Shown: positions 37,201 through 44,933 of the stretch, one piece after another
Layout of the letters: the number at the start of each line of letters is the position of its first letter
Position numbering within the stretch: position 1 is the first letter of the stretch
Assembly (NCBI GenBank): GCA_937132085.1
Contig: CAKZNV010000248.1
Coordinates: 38,243 to 102,242 of the forward strand
Origin: an uncultured Rubritalea sp.
GTDB taxonomy: Bacteria; Verrucomicrobiota; Verrucomicrobiia; Verrucomicrobiales; Akkermansiaceae
Length of the DNA: 64,000 nucleotides
Direction of reading: 5' to 3'
Position numbers and translations under genes: made by a program
Notes under the pieces: model-generated
Seen by the model: only the letters and a program-made list of their open reading frames with translations
What the model was told of the DNA's origin: nothing
Database searches by the model: none

Positions 37201-37586
37201 CTACATGGGACAAGCCGATCATCGTGCTCTGTAACCAAAACTCATTCTCAAATGCAGAGATCTTCGCCCATGCAATCCGTTCACTGGATCGCGGTCAGAT
37301 CGTAGGTGTAGCAACAGCAGGTGGCGTCATTTCAGCAGGACAGTCCAGCATACTCACAGCAGGTAAACTCCGTATGCCATTCCGCGGATGGTTCGTCATT
37401 GGTTCAGGTGAAGACATGGAACTCAACGGCGCAGAACCACACCACACTCTCTGGCCCCAGCCGGGTGAGATGACTGCTGGCATCGACAAGCAAATCCAGA
37501 AAGCTGTCGAAGTCCTCACTCAAGAAGTCAAAGAAGAAAACAGCAAGAAAAAGCAACTCCCACCTATCTACCATAATAGGAAGTAA
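34203..37586 (+). CDS. Tricorn-protease-like S41 peptidase with beta-propellers and PDZ
   Basis: 1127 aa, signal peptide about 1-20. WD40-like PD40 repeats (PTVSPDGKTIVFSWEDDLW, NPTFSPDGKTIYY, APAFSPDGKKIAF) form two propellers to about residue 560. Then comes a Lys/Pro/Ala-rich linker, a second beta region and helical core, a PDZ domain (PTDKEVSRVKVGEIITAINGV), and the S41 catalytic core. Candidate catalytic residues by analogy with Tricorn are Ser-His in NASHTGY, the nucleophile Ser in NSFSNAE and a Glu in MELNGAEPHH. It is probably a periplasmic oligopeptide-degrading protease. It is flanked by terminators on both sides, so it is monocistronic. Confidence 0.93.
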   Translation: MTHSVIKSFCFTLALGSTALSKTEMLMPVTPTVSPDGKTIVFSWEDDLWMKSTDPADKSDAVRLTIHPARELNPTFSPDGKTIYYNSNKEGSFQVWSMLADSSGQPKQITFSSNSNLIEDISNDGSEVLYRSVRDFPGRIPYRLYTQKLGEKVPEQLVFNAHGKDGKLSPDGSKILFTREGVNPYRKGYKGTQASQIWLYDKTNDSFSEPVKDDMGCRSPIFMRDGSGFYYVSGKSGNFNLWKHEFNGSKNTQITEYKENSVMFPELSHDGSTLIFRKLFSFYKYDTATGKIDQIKLHHNLDINSKDKQDYTIKRTSDADFSPSGLEIVFASNGDLYAMDTVLREPKRLTYSKAYESNTFFGDKGKAVYHLFDDGVKTSINTLTKKDKSQFWWNATDLISTTLISSESTISSFTPSPDGKKIAYTTDDGKLYSFNLKSKVSQLIASSWSTPSFDWSPDSKWITYSLQDNNFNSDIFLAPLDGSVAPVNITKHPDNEFAPAFSPDGKKIAFMGRRRGTSYDLYYVDLTPSGSEKTSREKKLEAAKKVMKKDPIYNTPAAKLKKAINKLAPKKTPKTEPKKADPKKAPAKPDPAKPAPAKPVQPKPEAEKKELKKVEKKEVKTSLSESNYDLDDIQKRIVRLPMKGVTPTRYFWKHDSGSILVHSSSFGKATYALNITSKKAAKYIETSGSPIRIEKNGTIYWLTDGVPAVVKGGRSTKYTFSAQSEFSTSNYNRHIFRVIWRTMRDGFYDEHLNGKNWDAILARYEDAAAQTKSPESFDRIVSMLLGELNASHTGYTNNKKSLWQKKVPWSEEMRHLGLKYAQKVDGWHVNQVLPTGPTDKEVSRVKVGEIITAINGVAVNDTTIEYDVLWGQLKDNIKLKVKGIDGKERTVTIIGITYRMASALIAEAVIEDRKEQVEKLSNGKLGYIHISRMMWDEFEKFEQHLYENGAGKDGIVIDVRDNGGGFTTDHLLTALTQPRHAYTIPRNGGRGYPQDRFVYATWDKPIIVLCNQNSFSNAEIFAHAIRSLDRGQIVGVATAGGVISAGQSSILTAGKLRMPFRGWFVIGSGEDMELNGAEPHHTLWPQPGEMTAGIDKQIQKAVEVLTQEVKEENSKKKQLPPIYHNRK

Positions 37587-37620
37587 GCTGTTAGAGCAGT
37601 CGACTCATTATCAAACTCAA

Positions 37621-37661
37621 AAAAATCCTGCTGGTAAATTCACCAGCAGGATTTTTAGTTT
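37621..37661. terminator. Bidirectional terminator between convergent genes
   Basis: AAAAATCCTGCTGGT pairs perfectly with ACCAGCAGGATTTTT (15 bp, loop AAATTC). A and T tracts on both sides let it serve the tricorn gene and the minus-strand SHD1-like gene. Confidence 0.9.
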
Positions 37662-37688
37662 TTAAGATTTGTAGTCTAAAAGTAGAGA

Positions 37689-38933
37689 TTACTTAAACGA
37701 GCGAGATTTAATAAACTCGATCCAGTCATTCTGAAATGCCTCTACACTCTCGAAGCCGAAAATCTTAGCAAACTCAGCTGGCTCAGGGATCTCATTTGAT
37801 GAATTAACAAGTCTCACAAGAGTAGCGTAGTTAGCGATGCGCTTTTGCGAGCTCTGAATGTAGTAAGAGAGTGAATACATTGTCACTAGCTTCTCAGGAT
37901 CTAACTCAGAAGCATCCTTGATATTGAGAATTCTTACTAGATCAGGCTTCACCTCACCTTTTTTCACAAGCTTTTGCAGAGTCTTAGCCCATGAGGTTCC
38001 GTCTTTAAATCCTGATTTAGAGCTAATATCATCTGCGTATTCTTTAGACAACAAATGAGTCTCAGTCTTCTTAGTTAGTTTGATTTCCTTGTAGTATGAA
38101 TGTCCAGTAGAGAGAGCGAAATACCCCTGACCTTCAACTTTTGTGACACCATCAGATTGCAGAACGAATAGGTCTCCACAGATTACATGAGTTTGGTATG
38201 AGTTAAAATCCTTACGGAAGTCTTTCTTGTCTTTCACCTGGAACACGATCGCATTGCTCTTAAGCTTGAACTCCTCTTTCTCCTTTTCTGGTGTGATAAT
38301 ACTAGGTGCCCCTACACGATCCCAAGTAGCTTTTACGTTGTTAGCGTGATCGGCATGACCAGCTTTGTTTAGCGCTACTACCTGATAGGTTCCTATAGCT
38401 TGGTAGAGAGCTTTATCATTAGGAATGAGGATAAGTTTCTTAGTAGTGCCCCAGTTTTTGCGGAACTCATAGTGCTGAGACGCCATACCATGCCAACATG
38501 CCTCAGCAGTCTCAGCTAGTCCGTGTGGCTTAACGCCTCTAGTCACTCCTAAGAGATAATGTTCAGTTTCCCAGAGCGTAAATACTGCATCTGATGAGCC
38601 ATCGAAGCTCATCGTCTGCTCTAGTTTCTTGATAAAGTCTTTAGGTTTTTTATACACATGCTCAGGCACAGACGGATCCCCCTTGAATATTAGATCACCC
38701 TTCGCACCCGCTACCTCGATAAGGTATTGTCTATCTGCTATGCTTAAGGTCGAGGCTTTAAGTTTGATTTCCTTAGGAGCCTTAGTAGTGAGCTTTACTT
38801 CACCATTCTCATAGCTGACGAACTGAGCTTCGATACTGGTTCCCTTAAGAGATGTCCAGATACGAAAATCCGCAGCGTGTGAAAATAGTGATGTAGCAAT
38901 AAGTGCTAGTAGAGTGGTTTTTAGTGGTTTCAT
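37689..38933 (-). CDS. Secreted protein with SHD1-like domain
   Basis: 414 aa, signal peptide 1-20 (ending FSHAAD). Residues 23-75 resemble the SHD1 (SLA1-homology-1-like) domain common in planctomycete/verrucomicrobial secreted proteins: FRIWTSLKGTSIEAQF, VKLTT, LSIADRQYLIEV. The rest shows ALYQAIGTYQVVAL and a helical C-terminus (TMYSLSYYIQSSQKRI) that vaguely recalls DUF1570/gluzincin-like secreted proteins, but I see no HExxH motif. Function unknown. It is monocistronic, divergent from the TIR cassette. Confidence 0.65.
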   Translation of the reverse strand: MKPLKTTLLALIATSLFSHAADFRIWTSLKGTSIEAQFVSYENGEVKLTTKAPKEIKLKASTLSIADRQYLIEVAGAKGDLIFKGDPSVPEHVYKKPKDFIKKLEQTMSFDGSSDAVFTLWETEHYLLGVTRGVKPHGLAETAEACWHGMASQHYEFRKNWGTTKKLILIPNDKALYQAIGTYQVVALNKAGHADHANNVKATWDRVGAPSIITPEKEKEEFKLKSNAIVFQVKDKKDFRKDFNSYQTHVICGDLFVLQSDGVTKVEGQGYFALSTGHSYYKEIKLTKKTETHLLSKEYADDISSKSGFKDGTSWAKTLQKLVKKGEVKPDLVRILNIKDASELDPEKLVTMYSLSYYIQSSQKRIANYATLVRLVNSSNEIPEPAEFAKIFGFESVEAFQNDWIEFIKSRSFK

Positions 38934-39161
38934 AATGAGGAGTAGATATAGATTTATTAAATTATTAATATATTTTTACAGGCAATTAAATAGAGAGCCA
39001 AAACTCCCCTGTCGAGGTGATAGTTCATTTCTTTATACATAGGTAAATTGGCTAAATTAGTAAGCTAATAATTCTGATAAACCCCATTCCACTTTTCAAC
39101 TTGTCGGATTAGAGCGCCCCCTGTTAAACTGACCAGCTTCATCATCTAGACTGATAAAACA

Positions 39162-40799
39162 ATGGCTGAATCTAATTCTATTTCTGACACTAAAAAAAAC
39201 TACTGGGCATTTATCTCTTACCGTCATGCTGACAACAAGGAACAGGATAGAGAATGGGCGTCATGGCTTCACCGTGAAATCGAGCAATATGAAGTTCCAG
39301 CTGAGTTAATCGGAACCACGAACGAACGAGGCATTGTAATCCCCGAACGTATCTACCCTGTATTCCGTGACGAAGAATCACTACCAGCAGATGCCAGCCT
39401 AGCTGATTCTATCGGCGCAGCGCTCGACATGTCAGAATTTCTAGTCGTGCTCTGTTCTCCGCAAGCTGTGGAGAGTCTCTATGTAGCTCAAGAGATCGAT
39501 CAATTCAAAAATACAAACAAGTCTAATTACATTATTACAGGTATCATCTCTGGTGAACCCGGTCACCCTACAGATGAATGCTTCCCCACCCCTCTTCGAG
39601 ATCTTAAATCAGCTGAAGGAAAGTTAATCGAACCCATAGCGGCCGACTTCAGACTCCCCAATGGATCAGAGGGCTTCACCTCATCCGAGGCATATCGGAA
39701 ACATCTACTCAACCAAAAGCTCCCCACCAAGCAAGCTAAACGCAAAGCCGAAGCCTATGATGAACGCCTCCAGCTAATGAAACTAAAGATCATTGCTGGC
39801 ATCCTAGGCGTCCCACTAGAAACCCTCCGAAATCGAGACAAAGCCTATCAACTAGCCAAAGCAAAAAAACGCCAACGCTTTCTAACTGGAGTCATCGCTA
39901 CCGTATCAGTTCTAGCCATTTTAGCATTCATAGCAGGATTTATCGCTCTTCAACAAAAACAACAAGCGGATCTAAATGCAACAGAAGCAAGTTTACAGAA
40001 ATCCGTAGCTGAAGATAAGACGGAAGAGGCCAAAAAACAGAAAAGACAAGCTGACAAGAATGCTGATGAAGCGGAGAATCAACGAGATCTAGCAATCGCG
40101 GCTAAATCTGAACTCAATGAAAAAAATAAGACTCTGGACCTTACACTAGAGACAACTCTTCGGTTTCTTCCTAGAGCTGGAGTTTGCACGAGTCTCTACA
40201 GTAGTATCGCCTACCAGAAATTCGTTGATGAAGCTAACTATCCTAGAGAAACGATTACTCACACATTAGAAGAATGTAATATACTTGCTTCTGCATTAAT
40301 CTCTCGAAACACCAGCAAACTCGATTCATTAAACAATGATGAAACCTATGTTCCAACATATAATCAATTGTCCGCAATCAACTACACGAAAGATCTAACA
40401 GCGATAGAGGCTACATTAGTGACGCTAAAACTGACTATTACTAAAGACCCAACAACAGGAATACTAGACAATCTCGAAACTCAACTAAACGACGAAGAGA
40501 CTAAGCAAATTGCGGCAATATTGGACACAATACATTATCGCCTCGCTGATCCGAATTTACCCGATCTAAAAACCTCTGAAATCAAAGATAACAGGAAGTG
40601 GAGATTTCTTATTCTCTACCAGCTGGCTCACCTTCTTCATGACTGGCCAGAGACTGATATTGGAAGCACCATCGAGCAATATTATTTGATACATGGAAAC
40701 TTAGATATCATTAACGAGCTACCAAACAACTACTGCAAAATCATCGTCTATGAGCAACTCTTCCTCCATCTACTAGTCTCTGAACATGGCAATGGCTAA
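39162..40799 (+). CDS. Membrane-anchored TIR-domain protein
   Basis: 545 aa. Residues 13-150 are a TIR domain: YWAFISYRHAD at the start, YPVFRDEESLPADASL, then VVLCSPQAVESLYVAQEID, in which Glu111 lies where the catalytic NADase Glu of active TIR proteins is found. A helical segment follows, then one transmembrane helix (about 241-263), a Lys/Glu/Ala coiled coil (about 265-330) and a helical C-terminal region of about 200 residues that I do not recognise. TIR domains cleave NAD or make cyclic-ADPR signals in immunity; the Glu suggests activity, but membrane anchoring could also mean a scaffold. It is first in a cassette with a kinase-like and a PP2C gene. Confidence 0.88.
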   Translation: MAESNSISDTKKNYWAFISYRHADNKEQDREWASWLHREIEQYEVPAELIGTTNERGIVIPERIYPVFRDEESLPADASLADSIGAALDMSEFLVVLCSPQAVESLYVAQEIDQFKNTNKSNYIITGIISGEPGHPTDECFPTPLRDLKSAEGKLIEPIAADFRLPNGSEGFTSSEAYRKHLLNQKLPTKQAKRKAEAYDERLQLMKLKIIAGILGVPLETLRNRDKAYQLAKAKKRQRFLTGVIATVSVLAILAFIAGFIALQQKQQADLNATEASLQKSVAEDKTEEAKKQKRQADKNADEAENQRDLAIAAKSELNEKNKTLDLTLETTLRFLPRAGVCTSLYSSIAYQKFVDEANYPRETITHTLEECNILASALISRNTSKLDSLNNDETYVPTYNQLSAINYTKDLTAIEATLVTLKLTITKDPTTGILDNLETQLNDEETKQIAAILDTIHYRLADPNLPDLKTSEIKDNRKWRFLILYQLAHLLHDWPETDIGSTIEQYYLIHGNLDIINELPNNYCKIIVYEQLFLHLLVSEHGNG

Positions 40800-40904
40800 A
40801 ACAAAACTAGTTCATGCCTACAAAATACTCACCGATAAATAGCTAGCATATAAAGAAAGAAAAATGTTCGTGCCAAGTTAGGATTGATTCGCTTTACTAC
40901 ATTC

Positions 40905-41294
40905 ATGCGTAATCTCAAGGACGGCATCCGCTCACTGGTAAAGATCGATTTCTATGGCCATGTTCATAAGTATTTTCGAGGCACTGACGCGGACAAGCGT
41001 GCAGAGAATGAAGCCTATGTATTAAAGGTGCTCGAAGAAAGAAACTGCCCCAATGTGCCCAGATTACTCGAATACACCGCTGAGGAAAACTACATCGTTA
41101 CCACCAACTGCGGAAGTCCCACTCCTAACATTACTAGGAAGAAATCCGATTATCTCTATGCACAACTAAAGGAAAATTACGGAGTAATTCACGATGACCC
41201 AGAGCCTCGAAATATCACCTACGATGAAAATATGGGTGAATTCTGCATTATAGATTTCGAACTAGCCACTGTCATCCAAGACTTCAAAGCATAG
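40905..41294 (+). CDS. Minimal protein-kinase-like protein (Bud32/RIO-like size)
   Basis: 129 aa from ATG 40905; the track uses TTG 40884. Kinase-type residues can be placed: Lys22 in VHKYFRG, Glu in RAENEAYVL, hinge-like NYIVTTNCG, then the catalytic loop VIHDDPEPRNI with Asp98 and Asn103 spaced as in the HGDLxxxN of Bud32/RIO kinases, and metal-binding Asp117 in IIDFEL. It is too small for a Hanks kinase but near the minimum of Bud32-like ones. It sits 105 bp after the TIR gene and 15 bp before a PP2C phosphatase, suggesting a kinase/phosphatase pair. Family assignment is inference from motif spacing. Confidence 0.65.
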   Translation: MRNLKDGIRSLVKIDFYGHVHKYFRGTDADKRAENEAYVLKVLEERNCPNVPRLLEYTAEENYIVTTNCGSPTPNITRKKSDYLYAQLKENYGVIHDDPEPRNITYDENMGEFCIIDFELATVIQDFKA

Positions 41295-41309
41295 ACCTCT
41301 ATCCTACTT

Positions 41310-42128
41310 ATGTCTGCAAATTTTCAATGGTCCGCCGCTTCAGTATCAGGTTCTAAAAAACCTGAGAACGATGACTCATGGGTCGTTTTTTCAGCCGGAA
41401 TGAATGGCTGTGATGTCCTATCTGAACAAGGTGATTTTTCTCTCTCAGAAAAGGATATCATCTTTGCTGTATCAGACGGAATGGGCGGAGGAAACGCTGG
41501 CTACCTAGCGTCCAGCCTCATACTAGAGCATATCAGCTCACTCATCCCAAAGACCTTCAAAGCAGCAGCGCAAGGATTCAACCCAGACTACCTAGAACAA
41601 CTCGTGCTCCAACTCGAAAAAGTGCATGAGAAGATCAACGCAGTCGGAGCTGGTGAAGAAAACTACAAAGGCATGGGCGCCACACTCACCCTCGCTTGGT
41701 TCACACCTGAAAACCTCTACGTAGCCCACATCGGAGACTCCAGACTCTATCTTCACCGCGATGGCGAAACGACTCAGATTTCAGAAGACCACACCTTCGC
41801 CTGGAAAAAATTCCAGCGGGGCGAGCTCTCCGAGTATAAATTCCGCCATCACCCAAGAAAGTCTGCCCTCTACGAAGTCATCGGCGGAGGCCACCGCAAC
41901 ATTCACCCTATGGTCGCAGCCATCCCCTACCAGTCAGGCGATAAATTCATGCTCTGCTCAGACGGCGTCATCGATGGACTCTGGGAAAAGCACATCCATG
42001 CTGCCTTCCTAGAAAACCCAGCTCCAGAAGCGCTCCAAAAAGCCCTCCTTACCAGAGCCCTAGAAAACGACGGCCTAGACGACACCACACTGATTACCAT
42101 TAGTGTCGCCTTAAACGATGAAGTTTGA
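41310..42128 (+). CDS. PP2C-family serine/threonine protein phosphatase
   Basis: 272 aa soluble phosphatase with the metal-binding aspartates of PP2C: DIIFAVSDGMGGGNAG near residue 50, GMGATLTLAWF, VAHIGDSRLYLHRDG, FMLCSDGVIDGLW and the final DDTTLITISV. It would remove phosphate from Ser/Thr of proteins in the cytoplasm. It follows the kinase-like gene by 15 bp, and the two very likely act on the same target. The spacer after it holds a dispersed repeat, so it ends the cassette. Confidence 0.94.
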   Translation: MSANFQWSAASVSGSKKPENDDSWVVFSAGMNGCDVLSEQGDFSLSEKDIIFAVSDGMGGGNAGYLASSLILEHISSLIPKTFKAAAQGFNPDYLEQLVLQLEKVHEKINAVGAGEENYKGMGATLTLAWFTPENLYVAHIGDSRLYLHRDGETTQISEDHTFAWKKFQRGELSEYKFRHHPRKSALYEVIGGGHRNIHPMVAAIPYQSGDKFMLCSDGVIDGLWEKHIHAAFLENPAPEALQKALLTRALENDGLDDTTLITISVALNDEV

Positions 42129-42426
42129 AGGTAGATTGTAGAAGTTCCTGCATGCAACGAGTAAGTTTATAGTCATAGGGACTAACTTGCCTTAAATACA
42201 ACATTCGTGAAGACTCGTGCATATCCAAGGTTCAAAAATCCATTAACCAAACCCCATCGTGCACAAAAATTATGTGAATTCTGTTAATTCTGTCAAAAAA
42301 ACTACCCACTAAAAACCCCTCTAAATCTCCCCTAGCCCCACACCTTTACAATTTACACTATTTAGACTCTTTACGCTTGGAAAAGCTAAGATTCCTCCCT
42401 ACTAACGGTCTCAGCAACCTATCACT
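42129..42426. other. 298-bp spacer without a credible gene
   Basis: It contains the dispersed AATTCTGT repeat (42237-42310) and otherwise AT-rich sequence. No ORF with coding features, no tRNA fold and no ABC-transporter ATPase remnant was seen ahead of the GldF-like permease. Confidence 0.6.
42237..42310. repeat. Dispersed 'AATTCTGT' intergenic repeat, copy 3
   Basis: ATCCATTAACC, CATCGTGCACAAAAATTATGTG, AATTCTGTTAATTCTGTC and an A tract parallel copy 1 at 27624-27700 in order and spacing; both are followed by CCTCTCTAAA/CCCCTCTAAA. Confidence 0.65.
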
Positions 42427-43191
42427 ATGCGTAGTCTTCTCATTTTACTCAAAAAAGAGCTCAAACAGTATTTTTTCACTCCATTTGGATGGATTGTTCT
42501 GACGATAATCATCCTCCTACAAGGATTCTCTGTCTCAGCAGTCCTCGAGGCTTATGAGTCAAAGCCAGTAGGCACAAACATGCTACTCGACAGCTTCTCA
42601 GCTGGTGGAGTTTTCTACATCTACTTCCTGTTCCTGTTTCCACTGCTCACTATGAAGCTCTTTTCAGAAGAAGAGCGCAGTGGCACTATGGAAACCCTGA
42701 TGACAGCTCCCATCCGCACTTGGCAGGTCGTTTTTTCTAAATACATTGCTGCTCTTAGTTTCTATTGCTTTCTCTGGTTACCTCTCATCTTGCATATCAA
42801 GATTTTCACCTGGGTCACAGGCACCCCTGCTCCAGCATCTCAAGAACATTTCATCGGAGTCTTCTGTATACTCTTCCTAATCGGCACTTTTTTCATCGCC
42901 ATTGGCTGCCTCGCATCAGCGATCACATCTAGCCAGATCATTGCTGCTATTCTAACTTTTGGTATGATCCTCGCTCACGTCTTTGTAGGATTCATCCCTA
43001 GTATGATGGGCGAATCTTTCAGAATCGCGGCAGGTGCCCAATTTTTCCACTACATCGCTGCGCACGAGCACCTCAGTAGCTTTGGTATTGGATTACTCGA
43101 CTCCCGAGCCTTTGTTTACTACCTTTCTATGGCGGCATTCACCCTGCTAGTCACCCACCACGTCGTCGATTACAGACGTTGGAAGAACTAA
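42427..43191 (+). CDS. ABC-2 type transporter permease, GldF-like
   Basis: 254 aa with six membrane spans. The N-terminus LLILLKKELKQYFFTPFGWIV and the motif EEERSGTMETLMTAPI are typical of GldF/NosY-type ABC-2 permeases. With GldG- and DUF4340-like genes following, this is the widespread 'gliding-type' ABC set, found also in non-gliding bacteria, whose substrate is unknown. The ATPase gene that normally precedes it is absent from the window. It is 24 bp before the GldG-like gene. Confidence 0.9.
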   Translation: MRSLLILLKKELKQYFFTPFGWIVLTIIILLQGFSVSAVLEAYESKPVGTNMLLDSFSAGGVFYIYFLFLFPLLTMKLFSEEERSGTMETLMTAPIRTWQVVFSKYIAALSFYCFLWLPLILHIKIFTWVTGTPAPASQEHFIGVFCILFLIGTFFIAIGCLASAITSSQIIAAILTFGMILAHVFVGFIPSMMGESFRIAAGAQFFHYIAAHEHLSSFGIGLLDSRAFVYYLSMAAFTLLVTHHVVDYRRWKN

Positions 43192-43215
43192 TTTATCTTC
43201 TCATTCTTCACTGAA

Positions 43216-44913
43216 ATGACCACTCAAGATTCACCATCTACTCATACAGAGAATAGCGACCAAAACACGGTCGCTGAATCATCTGCATCGGCTAATAAGC
43301 CGCCAAAGCCACGTAAAATAGGCAAAATCGCAAGGATTAACCGACTCGGAATTGGTTTTGTGATCATGCTTCAGATATTACTCGCTCTCGCTAGTGTTGT
43401 CCTACTCAACTACCTCACAGCTCCGCATCATATTCGTAAAGACCTCACGGAGAGTAGCACATTCACTGTATCAGAATACACCGATGCATTTTTGAAAAGC
43501 GACCTCATCCAGAAACATGATGGCGAAATAAAAATCATCGCTCTGCTAAAGCGTAACTCACCGCACAAACAACGAGTCCGCGGTATCCTAGAAGAGTATA
43601 GCCGACGAGCACCAGGAATCATCGATATTGAAATTGTAGATTATATCAAAGAAGCAAACCGCTTCAACGAACTCTCATCAATCTACGGTAAAAACTTCTA
43701 CGAAGAGACTATTTTAATCGATGCCAGAACCGATGCTGAACGAGAAAAGTCCAGCCAAACGATGAGTGATTCTACCCAGCCTAAAGGAACGCCTGCTCCA
43801 TTAGTTGGACAAGCCGGACAAGATCAGCCAATCAATCCATTACTGAAAATCCGTCAATTCCCCCTACAGCTACTTTATAAAACCTCAGAAGACGGCAAAC
43901 GCATTTCTGGCTGGGAAGATGAGAAACACATCACTTCTTATCTACTCAGCGCAGTCGAAGGGATTAGTAGAAAGTTCTACCTCATCACTGATAAAAGCCA
44001 AGTCGATGAAGTAGGTAGTGGCACTCCTGCTTGGAGTGCATTCCAGCAACACCTAGACTCACAAAACATTCAGCTAGAAGCCTTCCAAATCTCATCTGGA
44101 AAACCACTCCCCGCTGACGCTGAAGGTCTAGCCATCATCGGACTCGACAGTGACTTCGACCGCAACGAAATCAAAATTTTACAAGAATACTGGGATCGTA
44201 ACAGTTCAGCAATATTCATCACCATCAATCCTGATGCCAAGCTCACGAATATCCGAAGATTTATGAAATCCTACGGAATAGCAGTAGAAAAAGACCGTGT
44301 GATCACCACCTCAAATGGACGCATGCTTACCAAAGCTAGAGGTAATTTCGTCAAAGGTTCAGACATCACTAAAGGATTTGGTAATAAAGCCACACAGTTA
44401 GACGGCCCATCCAGATCGATCAGTATCGTTGATGTGAACACCCTTTCTTCTAAAAACATCAGCGTCTTCTCAGTCCTCCATGCATCACCAGGCTGGTGGG
44501 GTGAAGTGAACTACAATCAACCGAATCCAAAGTTCACTCCAGGAAAAGATCATGGCACAGCTCCAAACGCTGTGATTCATAGACCACTAGTCCTATCCGC
44601 TGCAGTCGTTCGTGGCCGTGAAGACTTAGACCGCACTAAGCATCTCACCTCTAAAATGATCGTCATTGGTAACACTCAATTCCTCAAACCCAGCAACACT
44701 AGAAGTGAACTCACTCACTTTATTAATTCCTCTATTAATTGGCTAGCTGGCAGAGAGAAACTCGTGGGAACTATCGGAAGCAAACCAGTCTATCAACAAA
44801 AACTGACAATCAAAAAAGACGATAAAGACCAGATCGATCTCATTGTTATCCTCATCATTCCTTCCATAGGACTCGCTATCACATTACTCGTCTGGTTTAA
44901 CCGCAAATCGTAA
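43216..44913 (+). CDS. GldG-like ABC transporter auxiliary protein
   Basis: 565 aa. A Ser/Thr/Asn-rich cytoplasmic N-terminus, a transmembrane helix (about 46-70), a large periplasmic domain of the GldG type (RKDLTESSTFTVSEYT, VRGILEEYSRRAPGI, GLDSDFDRNEIKILQEYWDRN) and a C-terminal transmembrane helix (about 540-560). The architecture matches ABC_transp_aux/GldG proteins. It partners the GldF-like permease upstream and the DUF4340 protein downstream (20 bp spacing). Confidence 0.9.
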   Translation: MTTQDSPSTHTENSDQNTVAESSASANKPPKPRKIGKIARINRLGIGFVIMLQILLALASVVLLNYLTAPHHIRKDLTESSTFTVSEYTDAFLKSDLIQKHDGEIKIIALLKRNSPHKQRVRGILEEYSRRAPGIIDIEIVDYIKEANRFNELSSIYGKNFYEETILIDARTDAEREKSSQTMSDSTQPKGTPAPLVGQAGQDQPINPLLKIRQFPLQLLYKTSEDGKRISGWEDEKHITSYLLSAVEGISRKFYLITDKSQVDEVGSGTPAWSAFQQHLDSQNIQLEAFQISSGKPLPADAEGLAIIGLDSDFDRNEIKILQEYWDRNSSAIFITINPDAKLTNIRRFMKSYGIAVEKDRVITTSNGRMLTKARGNFVKGSDITKGFGNKATQLDGPSRSISIVDVNTLSSKNISVFSVLHASPGWWGEVNYNQPNPKFTPGKDHGTAPNAVIHRPLVLSAAVVRGREDLDRTKHLTSKMIVIGNTQFLKPSNTRSELTHFINSSINWLAGREKLVGTIGSKPVYQQKLTIKKDDKDQIDLIVILIIPSIGLAITLLVWFNRKS

Positions 44914-44933
44914 ATTTCTCTACTGCTACTCAC

